In this document: positions 1 through 8,563 of the stretch, in pieces
How the letters are laid out: each line of letters opens with the position of its first letter
Numbering within the stretch: position 1 is the first letter of the stretch
Assembly (NCBI RefSeq): GCF_006149005.1
Contig: NZ_VBSL01000027.1
Coordinates: 1 to 39,150, forward strand
Length of the DNA stretch: 39,150 nucleotides
Reading direction: 5' to 3'
From: Larkinella sp. C7
GTDB lineage: Bacteria > Bacteroidota > Bacteroidia > Cytophagales > Spirosomataceae
Notes under the pieces: model-generated
Databases searched by the model: none
What the model saw: the letters and a program-made list of their open reading frames with translations, nothing else
Told to the model about the DNA's origin: nothing
Position numbers and translations under genes: made by a program

Positions 1-1734
1 GTTGCAGAAAGCCGTAAAATTGCCTTCGCCGGGCAAGCCGGGGTTTCCGTAGAAACTTACTTCTTTACCACATAATGCTCGCAAAGATTCCGGAAAGCAG
101 CCGCTTAGCTGGTTTCTTTCCAGCGCAAGTCGTTGCAAATTGGGAAGATTACCCAGGTTTTCAGGAATGAAACCGCTTAACTGATTATTGCTTAATAAAA
201 GCCATCGCAAGTCCGTCAAATTTCCAAGGCTGACTGGTATCGCTCCAACGAACTGGTTATCGTGTAAATATAAATTTTGAAGCTTAATGAGATTTCCCAG
301 TGTAGTGGGAATAACGCCACTCAGTCTGTTTTTATAAAGAGAAAAATATTCGAGTTTGGTCAGGTTTCCTAAACTGCTGGGAATGGTGCCGCTCAGGTCA
401 TTGTATTCCAGAAAGAAGTATCGCAGATTGGTTAGATTTCCCAGGCTCACCGGTATTTCTTCGCTTAGTTTATTATTGGCTAAGGAAAGGTATCGAAGCT
501 TAGTCAGGCTCCCCAGGCTGTTAGGAATGCCGCCGGTCAACTCATTACCATGCAAGAAAAGATTTTCAAGACTGGTCAAATTACCTAAATCATCAGGAAT
601 AATCCCCGTTAATTTATTAGTACTTAAGTTCAAAGATTTTAGATTCGTTAGGTTAGTCACACTGCCTGGAATAGTCCCACTCAGCTGATTATCCTGTAAA
701 TCGAGATATTGCAGACTTGTAACTGTACCCAGACTCGCCGGAATCTCTCCACTTAACTTATTTATGAACAATTGAAGATATTCCAGTTTAGTCAGATTCC
801 CCAAACTACTAGGAATGGGCCCCGTTAACTCATTATTATATAAGAAAATCTGCCTTAGTTTAGACATATTACCGAAGCTTTCCGGGATCGATCCACTGAG
901 CTTATTATGATCGGCATAAAACCTGTCGAGATTAATCAGATTTCCCAATTCATCAGGAATTTCGCCAGTTAGCTCATTATTATATAAAGCCAAAGCTTGC
1001 AGATTGACAAGATTTCCCAAACTATTGGGGATTGGTCCACTGAGTTTGTTGTTGTACAACCCGAGACCGGTCAGTTTTGTCAGATTTCCTAAACTACTGG
1101 GAATTTCTCCACTCAACTTATTATTATTTAAGGAAAGCGAAATCAGCTTTGTAAGACTTCCCAAACTGGCAGGAATTTCCCCAGTTAATTGATTGAAACT
1201 TAAAGTAATAGAACTTAAATTTGGCAAATTCGCCAAACTGCCAGGGATTGATCCTGTCAACTGGTTGGAGAACAAGCTAAGAGACACCAGATTGGAAAGA
1301 TTCCCGAAACTACTGGGAATTTCCCCGCTCAGCTGATTAGAAGTCAGGCTAAGTTGCCATAAGCTGGTCAAATTTCCCAAGGTAGCAGGAATCGTCCCCA
1401 CCAAATTGTTATTTTCCAGCTTAATTTCACCCACCCGGTTACCCGTACAGGTCACCCCATACCACCCGCACGGATTATTGTCCGTCAGCCACTTATCAGC
1501 TCTTTTCCAGCCCGAGCCATTGGTAGCATTATACAAATCAGCCAGCGGGGCGTAATCGGGATGCGGGTCGGCGCCGGAAGCCAGCGAAGAGGCCGCTAAC
1601 CCGAAAACGATGAGCATTCCTAAAAACCGGGAGCAGACAAGCGTTCGGCTGAGCCAGTGGCGGTTTTTCCGCAAAAAGAGAGAGTTTCCGGCCATGCGTA
1701 GCCGATTCGTTCCGGTTGGGTAAAAATGATTCAT
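1..1734 (-). CDS. Secreted leucine-rich-repeat protein, C-terminus cut by window edge
   Basis: The frame is open from an ATG at 1734 to the left edge, so at least 578 codons are present and the stop lies outside. A hydrophobic export signal sits near residues 35-55 and ends around LAASSLASG. A second ATG at 1695 gives a shorter n-region and could be the true start. Next comes a plant-type LRR cap (DLYNATNGSGW, then NPCGWYGVTC) and about 19 LRRs of exactly 24 residues with the N-x-L-x-G-x-IP-x-x-L-G-N-L pattern. The cap after the array reads NQLSGCFPESLRALCG and GNPGLPGEGNF, as in many Bacteroidota LRR proteins. Such proteins usually bind proteins or glycans outside the cell; the ligand here is unknown. 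The repeat DNA is visibly more A+T-rich than the flanking genes. The LRR call is firm, the role is not. Confidence 0.9.
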   Translation of the reverse strand, partial: MNHFYPTGTNRLRMAGNSLFLRKNRHWLSRTLVCSRFLGMLIVFGLAASSLASGADPHPDYAPLADLYNATNGSGWKRADKWLTDNNPCGWYGVTCTGNRVGEIKLENNNLVGTIPATLGNLTSLWQLSLTSNQLSGEIPSSFGNLSNLVSLSLFSNQLTGSIPGSLANLPNLSSITLSFNQLTGEIPASLGSLTKLISLSLNNNKLSGEIPSSLGNLTKLTGLGLYNNKLSGPIPNSLGNLVNLQALALYNNELTGEIPDELGNLINLDRFYADHNKLSGSIPESFGNMSKLRQIFLYNNELTGPIPSSLGNLTKLEYLQLFINKLSGEIPASLGTVTSLQYLDLQDNQLSGTIPGSVTNLTNLKSLNLSTNKLTGIIPDDLGNLTSLENLFLHGNELTGGIPNSLGSLTKLRYLSLANNKLSEEIPVSLGNLTNLRYFFLEYNDLSGTIPSSLGNLTKLEYFSLYKNRLSGVIPTTLGNLIKLQNLYLHDNQFVGAIPVSLGNLTDLRWLLLSNNQLSGFIPENLGNLPNLQRLALERNQLSGCFPESLRALCGKEVSFYGNPGLPGEGNFTAFCN

Positions 1735-2175
1735 AAATAAAGTAAACTATGTGGGAATTGGGGTTTATTACTCAAAAACGTCCGTTATCCATCGGCTTTT
1801 CAGGCCAATGGATGCAACACACAGCAGTACGATGGAGTCTATACGTCCACTAATCGACGGATACGCGTCCGGTTGCTGCTAAAAAGAGAGACGGGAGAAA
1901 TGATCGGCGGGATGAGATCAGGAGTAGCCGATGCGTTTAAAATGGCTGTCAAACCCCAACAGGAAACGAGAATACTGGCACTTCATGGCCAGCGAGAAAA
2001 CGAGTGAAGAAAGATACATCTGGCCAGAGAAAAGGGGAAATAAATAACCGTTTTAAAACGCAATAGAAACGTGTAAAGAATTACCTACTTGTTCATTTCT
2101 ATTTATACAAATCTACAAAATTGGTTCGACATACACCCGTAATCAAGGCGTTATTTTTTAACCGAAAAAGGGAAA
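1735..2175. other. Intergenic gap without recognisable gene
   Basis: About 440 bases lie between the start of the LRR gene and the caspase remnant. Six-frame reading shows only short A+T-rich ORFs without recognisable protein character. It must hold the promoter of the LRR gene. The only match to the Bacteroidota -7 consensus (TAnnTTTG) that I noticed is at 2108-2115 on the minus strand. It lacks a -33 TTG at proper spacing, so I do not call it. Confidence 0.5.
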
Positions 2176-2400
2176 TTAAAAAATCAGTTTCGTCCGCAAA
2201 CTTGAGGTTTGAAAAGGGCGTTGTGCGTTGCCCGTGCGGTTCATCCCTTCATTGGTTGTGTCCTGAAAAATATCATCCAACCGCTCGCCTTTTTGCAGAA
2301 ATTTCAGCAAATCTGTCGTAAAAGTTCCATTACGCCCCGCACCATTTTGAGCCACACTACCCGGTGCTGTCGCCTAACTGATAAACAAAGTATCGATCCG
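2176..2400 (-). pseudogene. Remnant of a caspase (peptidase C14) gene, C-terminal fragment
   Basis: Read on the minus strand, 2373 to 2176 encodes about 65 residues starting ATAPGSVAQNGAGRNGTFTT and continuing through LLKFLQKGERLDDIFQD to a TAA at 2176-2178. This is the conserved block near the caspase C-terminus, after the catalytic Cys. Compare ALATAPGSTARNGPKENGYY and GDVFQDVRSEV in the intact TPR-caspase at 35037-36602. Directly before it is an in-frame TAG (2374-2376) where related proteins have an aromatic residue (IAYATAPG or similar). Before that only a few codons (TLFIS) look homologous, and no His- or Cys-containing half is present. It lies 3' of the intact caspase-FGE gene and in the same direction, so it may be a leftover of a tandem caspase copy. 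Confidence 0.8.
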
Positions 2401-2437
2401 GGTATAAACGCAGACGTATGACGGGCGATCTCCCTGT

Positions 2438-4081
2438 TTACGGAACAGACACAACCCGGAAGCCTACGCAGAAACTGCCAGCATCGGGCTGCAGGCAGGA
2501 GCGAGACGCTACTCTGGCTGAGTGCGGATCATTGGTATTGCCGCCAATGCCACCGCCACGCACGATACGCCACTTATAATCCGTAACCGAGGGGCCTGTG
2601 GGATTACTGCCAGGACTGATGGCATAGTAGCCTTTCTCAAAAAAATCGCTGCACCATTCTGATACATTCCAACTCATATCATGTAAACCCAATTCATTGG
2701 GCTTCGTTTGACCCACGGCACGCGTACCGGTTCGCGGGGTTTTATCAGCAATCCACCCCACCTCCTTAAAGTCATTACTGCCAGCGTAGATGGTTCCGCG
2801 ACTTTGCTGACCCCCGCGGGCCGCAGATTCCCATTCGGCCTCGGTCGGTAACCGATACGTTCGGCCCGTTTTTAGCGTTAGCCATTCGCAATACGCCACC
2901 GCATCGTTCCAGCTCACGTGCATGACCGGATGATTATACTCCGAACGAGGACGAATTTTGCCATACGCGTCGCATCGCCAATTCACTCCGGATTGTGTTT
3001 TAGCATCACCATATTGCAATCCGGAGGATGGTATAGTAAGACCAGCATTAATAGTATAGCTTCCCTCACCTTTCTCGGCCTCGGTCTTGTATTCGGTCGC
3101 TTCCACAAATCGCTCAAACTCGGCCACGGTTGTTTCATACTTGGCCATCCGAAAACTACTGAGCGTCACGCGATGAATGGGCTTCTCATAATCATTTTTA
3201 TTGCTACCCATCAAAAAACTTCCTTCGGCTACGCTCACCATCGCTACCGGCTCTAAGTCCACGACCGGTTTGGCCGTCGCTTGCTGCTTGGCGGGCGGTG
3301 TGGGGGTATCGGTCCATTTGAAATAGAAATCATCCGTAATAAAACCGGCCTGGTAGGGGGTTTGACGGGTGTTTTTTACTTTCACGGCCCGGGCGGTGTT
3401 TTTAAATATACTGATCAACTCCACATTGGGTTGACGCAGTTGCTTGAGCAATTCCTGCGTAAAAAGACCGTTCCGCTGCCCCGCGTTTTCGCTGGCCGTC
3501 TGGCCGGGAGAAGCCGCAAAAAAGGCAATCGTGCCGCTGGGAGCATTGACGGCTCCCAAACCGGAAGCCGTATTCCGATCCCACCCCCGGAAGGGATTGT
3601 TCCGGCACGCGTCAACCAGCAGGATATTGGTATGGCTATTGGCTTCTTTCATGCTGCTCATCACATCGTTGAGGCAGAGGGACTTTCGCTTGGCCAGGGT
3701 TTCATTCAGATCGCTTCGCACCTCGACCGACATGAGATAATTCAGGTTATCACCAGCTTCAAAACCGTGTCCCGCAAAATAAAACAAGCCCACCTCGTAG
3801 TTTTTAAGGCGTTGGGTAAACGCGGACACCACGTCTTCCAGTTCGGTTTGGTTGAGGTTCAGTTTGAGGATCACCTCAAAGCCCAACTGCCGCAGCAAGG
3901 CGGCCATGTCCTGGGCATCGTTGGCCGCGTTGGGGAGTGCCTGCACGGGGTAAGCGGAGTTGCCAATCACCAGGGCCAGGCGACCCTTTTGCGGTTGACC
4001 AGTACTTGCAATGGGCTTAAAAGCCCGTTGGGCCTGCAAGGAAGAAAAACTCACTAAAAACAGGAATAGACAGTATTTCAT
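2438..4081 (-). CDS. Secreted caspase (peptidase C14)-FGE-sulfatase domain fusion protein
   Basis: 547 aa with a clear N-terminal signal peptide (MKYCLFLFLVSFSSLQAQ), so it is exported. The caspase domain spans about residues 33-255. It contains RLALVIGNSAYP, the catalytic His105 in YFAGHG and the catalytic Cys159 in LLVDACRNNPFRGW. A formylglycine-generating-enzyme/SUMF1-type (FGE-sulfatase) domain covers about 280-547. It starts MVSVAEGSFLMGS and contains HPVMHVSWNDAVAYCEWL, YRLPTEAEWESAARGG, and WNVSEWCSDFF, and ends FCVGFRVVSVP. In bacterial proteins of this layout the FGE-like domain is often thought to bind or recognise a target rather than oxidise a sulfatase; that is not shown here. 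Caspase-family peptidases cleave after Arg/Lys or Asp, and the specificity cannot be read from the sequence. The gene stands alone, with a caspase remnant downstream. Confidence 0.93.
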   Translation of the reverse strand: MKYCLFLFLVSFSSLQAQRAFKPIASTGQPQKGRLALVIGNSAYPVQALPNAANDAQDMAALLRQLGFEVILKLNLNQTELEDVVSAFTQRLKNYEVGLFYFAGHGFEAGDNLNYLMSVEVRSDLNETLAKRKSLCLNDVMSSMKEANSHTNILLVDACRNNPFRGWDRNTASGLGAVNAPSGTIAFFAASPGQTASENAGQRNGLFTQELLKQLRQPNVELISIFKNTARAVKVKNTRQTPYQAGFITDDFYFKWTDTPTPPAKQQATAKPVVDLEPVAMVSVAEGSFLMGSNKNDYEKPIHRVTLSSFRMAKYETTVAEFERFVEATEYKTEAEKGEGSYTINAGLTIPSSGLQYGDAKTQSGVNWRCDAYGKIRPRSEYNHPVMHVSWNDAVAYCEWLTLKTGRTYRLPTEAEWESAARGGQQSRGTIYAGSNDFKEVGWIADKTPRTGTRAVGQTKPNELGLHDMSWNVSEWCSDFFEKGYYAISPGSNPTGPSVTDYKWRIVRGGGIGGNTNDPHSARVASRSCLQPDAGSFCVGFRVVSVP

Positions 4082-4154
4082 TGGTGGGTCTGATCACGAA
4101 TTTTGATCCTAAAAAAAGCTATTTCAAAACTAATCGTTGAAGGCCAAAAACACG

Positions 4155-4222
4155 GTGTAAACCGTACCACCTTCCGGCGTTTTTTGCTATCAAAAAACGC
4201 CGGAAGGTGGTACGGTTTACAC
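4155..4222. repeat. Perfect 32-bp inverted repeat with 4-base loop
   Basis: Bases 4155-4186 and 4191-4222 are exact reverse complements, separated by CTAT. The outer part of the stem is mixed sequence, then GC-rich, and the loop-proximal part is a T6/A6 pair. A normal intrinsic terminator has its U-tract after the stem; here it is inside. It lies between the lipoprotein gene (4280-4741) and the caspase-FGE gene, 73 bases before the latter's start, so any transcript of the caspase gene that begins upstream of it must pass through it. The five bases CACGG occur on both sides in direct orientation, overlapping the outermost stem bases. It could be a terminator, an RNA-processing site or a palindromic mobile repeat. 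Confidence 0.9.
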
Positions 4223-4279
4223 ACGGTTCTATTTTACGAAAACCGCTGGGGGTGAATACCGCAACTTTTATGATTTTCA

Positions 4280-4741
4280 TCAATTCCCTTTGCTTAATTC
4301 ATCAGCCGCCACGTTGATCAGCGTGCCAATCATCAACCCCTGCAAATCGTGGCCCAGCGCACAGTCGTTCACGCGTTCCATTCTAAACTGGGGCTGGGTG
4401 CCATCGTCGTTGACGTAGAGATAACCCCGGGTTTCCACCTGGCACTCGTCGCAAATCCAGCACCCCCGCCCCACCCAGGTCGAGGTCATGTCGATGGTGT
4501 AGCGACGGGTATCCGGGTCGTAATTCCACTGGTTGGTGATGCCCTGGTAATCGCGGCCCGTGTTCGGGTAATACTGGTTCATCAATAGCCCGGCATACTG
4601 GCCGACGAAAGCATTGGCCTCCTGATAACTACCCTGATAAACCGGTTCTCTCGTCGTGTTGCAGGAGAACAACGTAAGCAGACCGACGATACAGGCGACC
4701 GTGATTCCGGTCCGATTGCGAAAGGCGATAAGTGACTTCAT
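4280..4741 (-). CDS. Hypothetical lipoprotein
   Basis: 153 aa. The N-terminus is a lipoprotein signal: a basic stretch, a hydrophobic core (VACIVGLLTL) and a lipobox LFSC with Cys27, so the mature protein should be lipidated in the envelope. The mature part has no family I recognise. It contains a compact Cys cluster, CWICDEC, and one further Cys (VNDCALG) that could form disulfides outside the cytoplasm. It also has several aromatic beta-strand-like segments (QWNYDPDTRRYTIDMTSTWVG). It points toward the caspase-FGE gene and is separated from it by the long hairpin at 4155-4222, so co-transcription is uncertain. Confidence 0.75.
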   Translation of the reverse strand: MKSLIAFRNRTGITVACIVGLLTLFSCNTTREPVYQGSYQEANAFVGQYAGLLMNQYYPNTGRDYQGITNQWNYDPDTRRYTIDMTSTWVGRGCWICDECQVETRGYLYVNDDGTQPQFRMERVNDCALGHDLQGLMIGTLINVAADELSKGN

Positions 4742-4994
4742 ACAGAAAAATAGTTTATGGTTTTTCCGCCCCGTCCGAAGCGTTTGACCATTTATTCTGT
4801 CTACGGTTTCAAGGTTATCGGTTCCTTTAATTTTTTTTTAACTACGGAAAAAGCGTCCTTTCAAAAAATACCCACTTTCTGCTATTTGTACTCAAGCCTG
4901 CCATGATTTTACAGCATTTAGTTGCAGTGAATGGGTAATTCTGCGTAAACTTCTGGCATTCAAAGACGTAGAATCCTCTTTTCAGCCTGATCGT

Positions 4995-6968
4995 ATGCCT
5001 TTCCGGTTCTTCCTGCTTCTCCTGTTCCTCGGCATCCGTGCGGCAGACGTCTACGCCAGCCTTCCGGTTCTGCTCTCGGCATCGCAACAGAAATACAGCC
5101 TGGGACGGCGGGTGGATTTTCTGGCCGACACGATGGATCATCTGACGATCAACGATGTACGCAAACCAGCACTGGCCCGCTTCTTTCAACCCAGTTTGCA
5201 GGAAACCCCCAACCTGGTTTTTGCCAACAGCAGCTACTGGTTTCGCTTTCAGCTTTTGAATCAGGACGTTCGGCCGGAAAGCCGCTACCTGTTTGAAGTC
5301 GGCTTTGGTAACATCAGGGAAATCGATCTCTACCTGATCGACCGCACCGGCAAAATGACCCGCTTCCGGGCAGGCGATGCCCTGGGGCGCCATAGCCGGC
5401 CGATTTCGTCAAATACCTACGTCTTTCCCCTGCCGCTCCGGCCCGGAGAACCGTATACCGTTTATGTTCACATCGATAACCGCCAGCTTCACAGCTACTT
5501 CCCACTCATCATCTGGGAAGAAAGGGGGTTTCAGGCCCATGCCCAGGTGGCCACCCTGCTGTGGGGATTTTACTGGGGAACGCTGTGTCTGATGCTGCTG
5601 TATCACCTCGTCATCTGGCTCTTTACCCGGATTGTCAGCTACCTCTACCTGGCATTTTACCTGCTTTCCTACCTGTTTTACGAAGCCTGCCGGGGGAGTA
5701 ACATTGGCATCCGCTACCTCTGGCCCAGCTCAACCTGGCTGGCCGAACACGGTCTGGGGTTGTTTTCGCTGGGCGTGTTCTTTACGTTTATCATTTTTTA
5801 TTCCCGGGCGCTGAACCTGCGGCAAACGATTCCCCGCCTGTATTACACCCTCTGGATTCTGTGCGGCCTGAGCGTAGTTCTGGTCGGGATCAATCTGGTC
5901 GAACTGCTGCCCTTGTCGCTCCAGTTTGTGGCCCTGATGAGTTCCTGTCCGCTGGTCATCGGCATGTTTGTAGCCGGGGTGCTGACGTGGCGGCAGGGGC
6001 AGACGTCCTCGAAATTTTATGTAATTGCTTCCATGTGTTACTCCTTCGGTTTTGCGCTTTTCGTGCTCAACCGGGTCGGCGTCGTCCCCGGAACCGGTCT
6101 TCTGATTCACTATTCCCAGAACATTGGTTCGCTGCTGGAATTTACGTTCATGTCGGTGGGGCTGGCCGACTACATCCGGAATGAACGACGGTCGGTCCGG
6201 CAGATGAAACGCCAACGCGAAATCGCCGAACTGGCCGCTTACGAACAGGAGATTCGCAAAAAAATAGAAATGGAAGAAGCGCTCATTGCCGGACAGATTC
6301 AGGAACGACGCCGGGTGGCCGACGAATTACACGACCAGTTGGGCAGCGTCCTGTTTAGCATCCGCACCCGCCTGAGCGAACTAAACAACCCTGAAAAACA
6401 GCCGATTATCGACCGATCGGCCCTGCATTCGCTGCTGCAATCCGTACAGGACGCCTACGACGGCATCCGGCTGATCGCTCATAATTTCTGGCCCGACGAA
6501 CTCGACGAACGTGGGCTGGGCAGTAGCCTGCAACAACTGACCAACAGCCTGAACCGCGCCGGCAAAACCAGCTTTGTTCTCCAATTGAGTGGTATGGAAG
6601 AGCAACTGAACCGGATTGCCAAGTTTCATCTCTACTGCGTTTGCCTCGAACTGGTCACCAACATTCTGAAACACGCCCAGGCCAGTGAAGCCACCATCCG
6701 GTTTATGGTCGACGAAAACCGGCAATTTCTGAAGCTGAGCGTCCGCGACGACGGTTTGGGCTTCGATCCTGACCAGTTTCCGCAGGGAAAAGGACTGCGA
6801 AGCATCAACGAACGGGCGGGATTGATGAGCGGCACCATCAACGTATCGAACCTGCCGGACGGCGGAGGCACCTGGGTGCAGATTCGGATCCCACTGATCG
6901 AGCTCAATCTGCCAAAACCGCCCATCCATCCACAACTCAACGAGCCGTTGGTGAGTCCGGCTCGTTGA
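4995..6968 (+). CDS. 7TMR-DISM sensor histidine kinase (HisKA_3 type)
   Basis: 657 aa with a signal peptide (MPFRFFLLLLFLGIRAADVYA). Residues about 35-175 match a 7TMR-DISM extracellular beta-domain (SSYWFRFQLLN, then YTVYVHIDNRQLHSYFPLII). Seven hydrophobic helices follow at about 185-395 (7TMR-DISM_7TM), and a short coiled coil. The HisKA_3 box is RRRVADELHDQLGSVLFSIR with phospho-acceptor His446. The HATPase_c domain shows the N-box ELVTNILKHAQASEATI and the ATP-lid glycines DDGLGFD and GKGLRSINERAGLMSG. It senses an external cue and phosphorylates a NarL/LuxR-type response regulator. The best candidate partner is the regulator at 8564-9220, which is on the opposite strand about 1.6 kb away. 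The Bacteroidota 7TMR-DISM kinases typically bind carbohydrate or unknown ligands; the ligand here is not known. Confidence 0.93.
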   Translation: MPFRFFLLLLFLGIRAADVYASLPVLLSASQQKYSLGRRVDFLADTMDHLTINDVRKPALARFFQPSLQETPNLVFANSSYWFRFQLLNQDVRPESRYLFEVGFGNIREIDLYLIDRTGKMTRFRAGDALGRHSRPISSNTYVFPLPLRPGEPYTVYVHIDNRQLHSYFPLIIWEERGFQAHAQVATLLWGFYWGTLCLMLLYHLVIWLFTRIVSYLYLAFYLLSYLFYEACRGSNIGIRYLWPSSTWLAEHGLGLFSLGVFFTFIIFYSRALNLRQTIPRLYYTLWILCGLSVVLVGINLVELLPLSLQFVALMSSCPLVIGMFVAGVLTWRQGQTSSKFYVIASMCYSFGFALFVLNRVGVVPGTGLLIHYSQNIGSLLEFTFMSVGLADYIRNERRSVRQMKRQREIAELAAYEQEIRKKIEMEEALIAGQIQERRRVADELHDQLGSVLFSIRTRLSELNNPEKQPIIDRSALHSLLQSVQDAYDGIRLIAHNFWPDELDERGLGSSLQQLTNSLNRAGKTSFVLQLSGMEEQLNRIAKFHLYCVCLELVTNILKHAQASEATIRFMVDENRQFLKLSVRDDGLGFDPDQFPQGKGLRSINERAGLMSGTINVSNLPDGGGTWVQIRIPLIELNLPKPPIHPQLNEPLVSPAR

Positions 6969-6983
6969 GTTGCCCCGATTTTT
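6933..6983 (+). terminator. Probable intrinsic terminator of the histidine kinase gene
   Basis: CAACTCAACGAGCC (6933-6946) and GGCTCGTTGAGTTG (6959-6972) form a perfect 14-bp stem with a 12-base loop. A run of five T (6979-6983) follows a short spacer. The stem overlaps the last codons and stop of the kinase gene. It sits between two convergent genes; on the minus strand there is no T-run after the stem, so it fits the plus-strand gene best. Confidence 0.65.
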
Positions 6984-6989
6984 AGCTTT

Positions 6990-8453
6990 TTACCCAAAAA
7001 TCAGCGACGCCGTTTTGGTAATCACTTTTCCATCGGGAAGTGTCACGGTCAACTTGATTTCGTCCTGAATACCGGACGTTTTGGCACCCGGTATGGTCAG
7101 ACTGAAATTGAAAGCCCCGTTGGCATCCAGCGAATAAACCACCGTTGATACTTCATCCGTATACGAATCGGTTCCTACCACACTGAGCGACACCCGGGAA
7201 TTGACCGGAACGCAATGGATGGACGCCCGTGCCACATACGACTGTTGGGCCACGGGTCGGTCGGGCGAGAGTACCAGTGGCTGCACCTTCAGTTCGGCGC
7301 CCAGTTCGACGGACAAGTCCGGATACGATGCTTTTCCATCGATTGGATCGGTGAGTCTGGAATACTTGGGTTCTCCCCCCGAAGTGGGTACGGCTTTGGC
7401 AATAAAGAGCACATCACCGGTCCAGTAGTTCTTCTTTTCATCCTCAAAATTGGCTTTGCAGAGTTCGCCCTCCGGCGTAACGACCTCACACAATTTTCCC
7501 AATCCCTTATCCAGTACAAACCCGCCAATCAGCGTCCAGGGCGTAACTTTCGGCGCTTTCGAGGCCACTTTCCGCAGCGCTTTGGTCACTTTATTGCACA
7601 AAATCTTGTCGAAAACCTTGCCGACGCCTTTGCAGATATCCTGATTCGACAGATTCACCTCGGCGCTCACGTCCGTCGGCAGAATCACGCTATACATTCC
7701 TTTGGTGACCCGACGGGCCTGAAATTCGCCAACCCGGTTGCCTTTACTGGCCGGGCTTTTATACATGATGACCGATACAAATTCAGCATCGGACGGTAAT
7801 CCTCCGCAATTGGTCAGGTTAATGGTAACCTCCTGCTGTCCAGCGGCTTTTCGCGCACCGGACGGAATAGAAACGGCGTCGTTGGCAAACTCCTGCCTGA
7901 GTCGCAGCGGCTGGTTGTTGCGAACCGAAGTACCACTGCCCGCCGGAAAAACCGGATTGGTCGTCGGGGCCGCCAGTCGCCCTCCGGTGATTTCCTCATC
8001 CAGATCGATTTCGGTATTCACCTGATTCTCCCCATCGGCCGAAATGTAGGTTACCGTCGCCCGGCTTTCCGTCTGCCATTTCAGCGCAATTTTAGAGCCA
8101 TCCTGACCCAGAATGGTTTTCAGCCTCGATTGCTCATCGAGTAACAAATACGTCGCATCCTTCGAACTGGGGTCCATCTGGTGAACCAGCATGGTGAGTT
8201 GCTGGGTTACCCCGGCGGCATTTTTTGTGCCGTACAGTTCCAGAATCCCGTCGGACTTGTTGTCGATGCGGGCCACGAGCGGGTTACTCGGGGAGGTGAA
8301 CAGCGTGATGGGTGAATGGGAAACCGGAGCCGGGTCCGTTTCTTTTTTACAGGCACCGGTCATCAGAACCAGAAAACCGGCCAGGGTCAGCGGGCCGAAC
8401 ACGAATCGGCGGACGGCGACCGGCAAGCGAAAAAATGTACCAGAAGTATTCAT
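6990..8453 (-). CDS. Hypothetical lipoprotein with C-terminal Ig-like region
   Basis: 487 aa from ATG 8453; an upstream in-frame ATG at 8504 would add 17 residues without signal-peptide character, so I prefer 8453. The lipobox is VLMTGAC followed by KKETDPAP, typical of Bacteroidota surface lipoproteins. The first half has no family I recognise and holds strand-rich repeats such as LFTSPSNPLVARIDNKSDG. In the middle there is a helical section with several Cys (QDICKGVGKVFDKILCNKV). The last 120 residues look like one or two beta-sandwich (Ig-like) domains, ending in TLPDGKVITKTASLIFG. It follows the response-regulator gene in the same direction with a gap of about 110 bases, so the two may be co-transcribed. 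Confidence 0.75.
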   Translation of the reverse strand: MNTSGTFFRLPVAVRRFVFGPLTLAGFLVLMTGACKKETDPAPVSHSPITLFTSPSNPLVARIDNKSDGILELYGTKNAAGVTQQLTMLVHQMDPSSKDATYLLLDEQSRLKTILGQDGSKIALKWQTESRATVTYISADGENQVNTEIDLDEEITGGRLAAPTTNPVFPAGSGTSVRNNQPLRLRQEFANDAVSIPSGARKAAGQQEVTINLTNCGGLPSDAEFVSVIMYKSPASKGNRVGEFQARRVTKGMYSVILPTDVSAEVNLSNQDICKGVGKVFDKILCNKVTKALRKVASKAPKVTPWTLIGGFVLDKGLGKLCEVVTPEGELCKANFEDEKKNYWTGDVLFIAKAVPTSGGEPKYSRLTDPIDGKASYPDLSVELGAELKVQPLVLSPDRPVAQQSYVARASIHCVPVNSRVSLSVVGTDSYTDEVSTVVYSLDANGAFNFSLTIPGAKTSGIQDEIKLTVTLPDGKVITKTASLIFG

Positions 8454-8563
8454 AGAGCTGGAAATGTTGGGTTGGAACGCCCGGTTTGGTCCGGGAACAC
8501 CCATCTATGACCCGCTCAGGGGGGAGGTTATCAGGTGAAAAAAAAGATTTTCGCCACCCGGTT

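Noticed and set aside
70-1400. Regular 72-base repeats as a possible CRISPR array
   Set aside because: The period is 72 with coding LRR pattern in every unit; there are no conserved 25-40-base repeats with unique spacers.
2108-2115. TAGATTTG on the minus strand as a -7 promoter box for the LRR gene
   Set aside because: The nearest upstream TTG is 28 bases away instead of about 19-22, and the site is about 370 bases from the ATG.
2121-2421. Two small + strand ORFs (66 and 70 codons)
   Set aside because: They run antisense through the caspase remnant, have no signal, domain or coding character, and one starts only from a rare TTG.
4155-4222. Long hairpin as a standard terminator or integron attC site
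   Set aside because: The T-run is inside the stem, not after it, and there are no attC R boxes or integrase gene nearby.
4842-5393. 183-codon minus-strand ORF over the histidine kinase start
   Set aside because: It is antisense to a gene with clear domains and shows no recognisable protein features.
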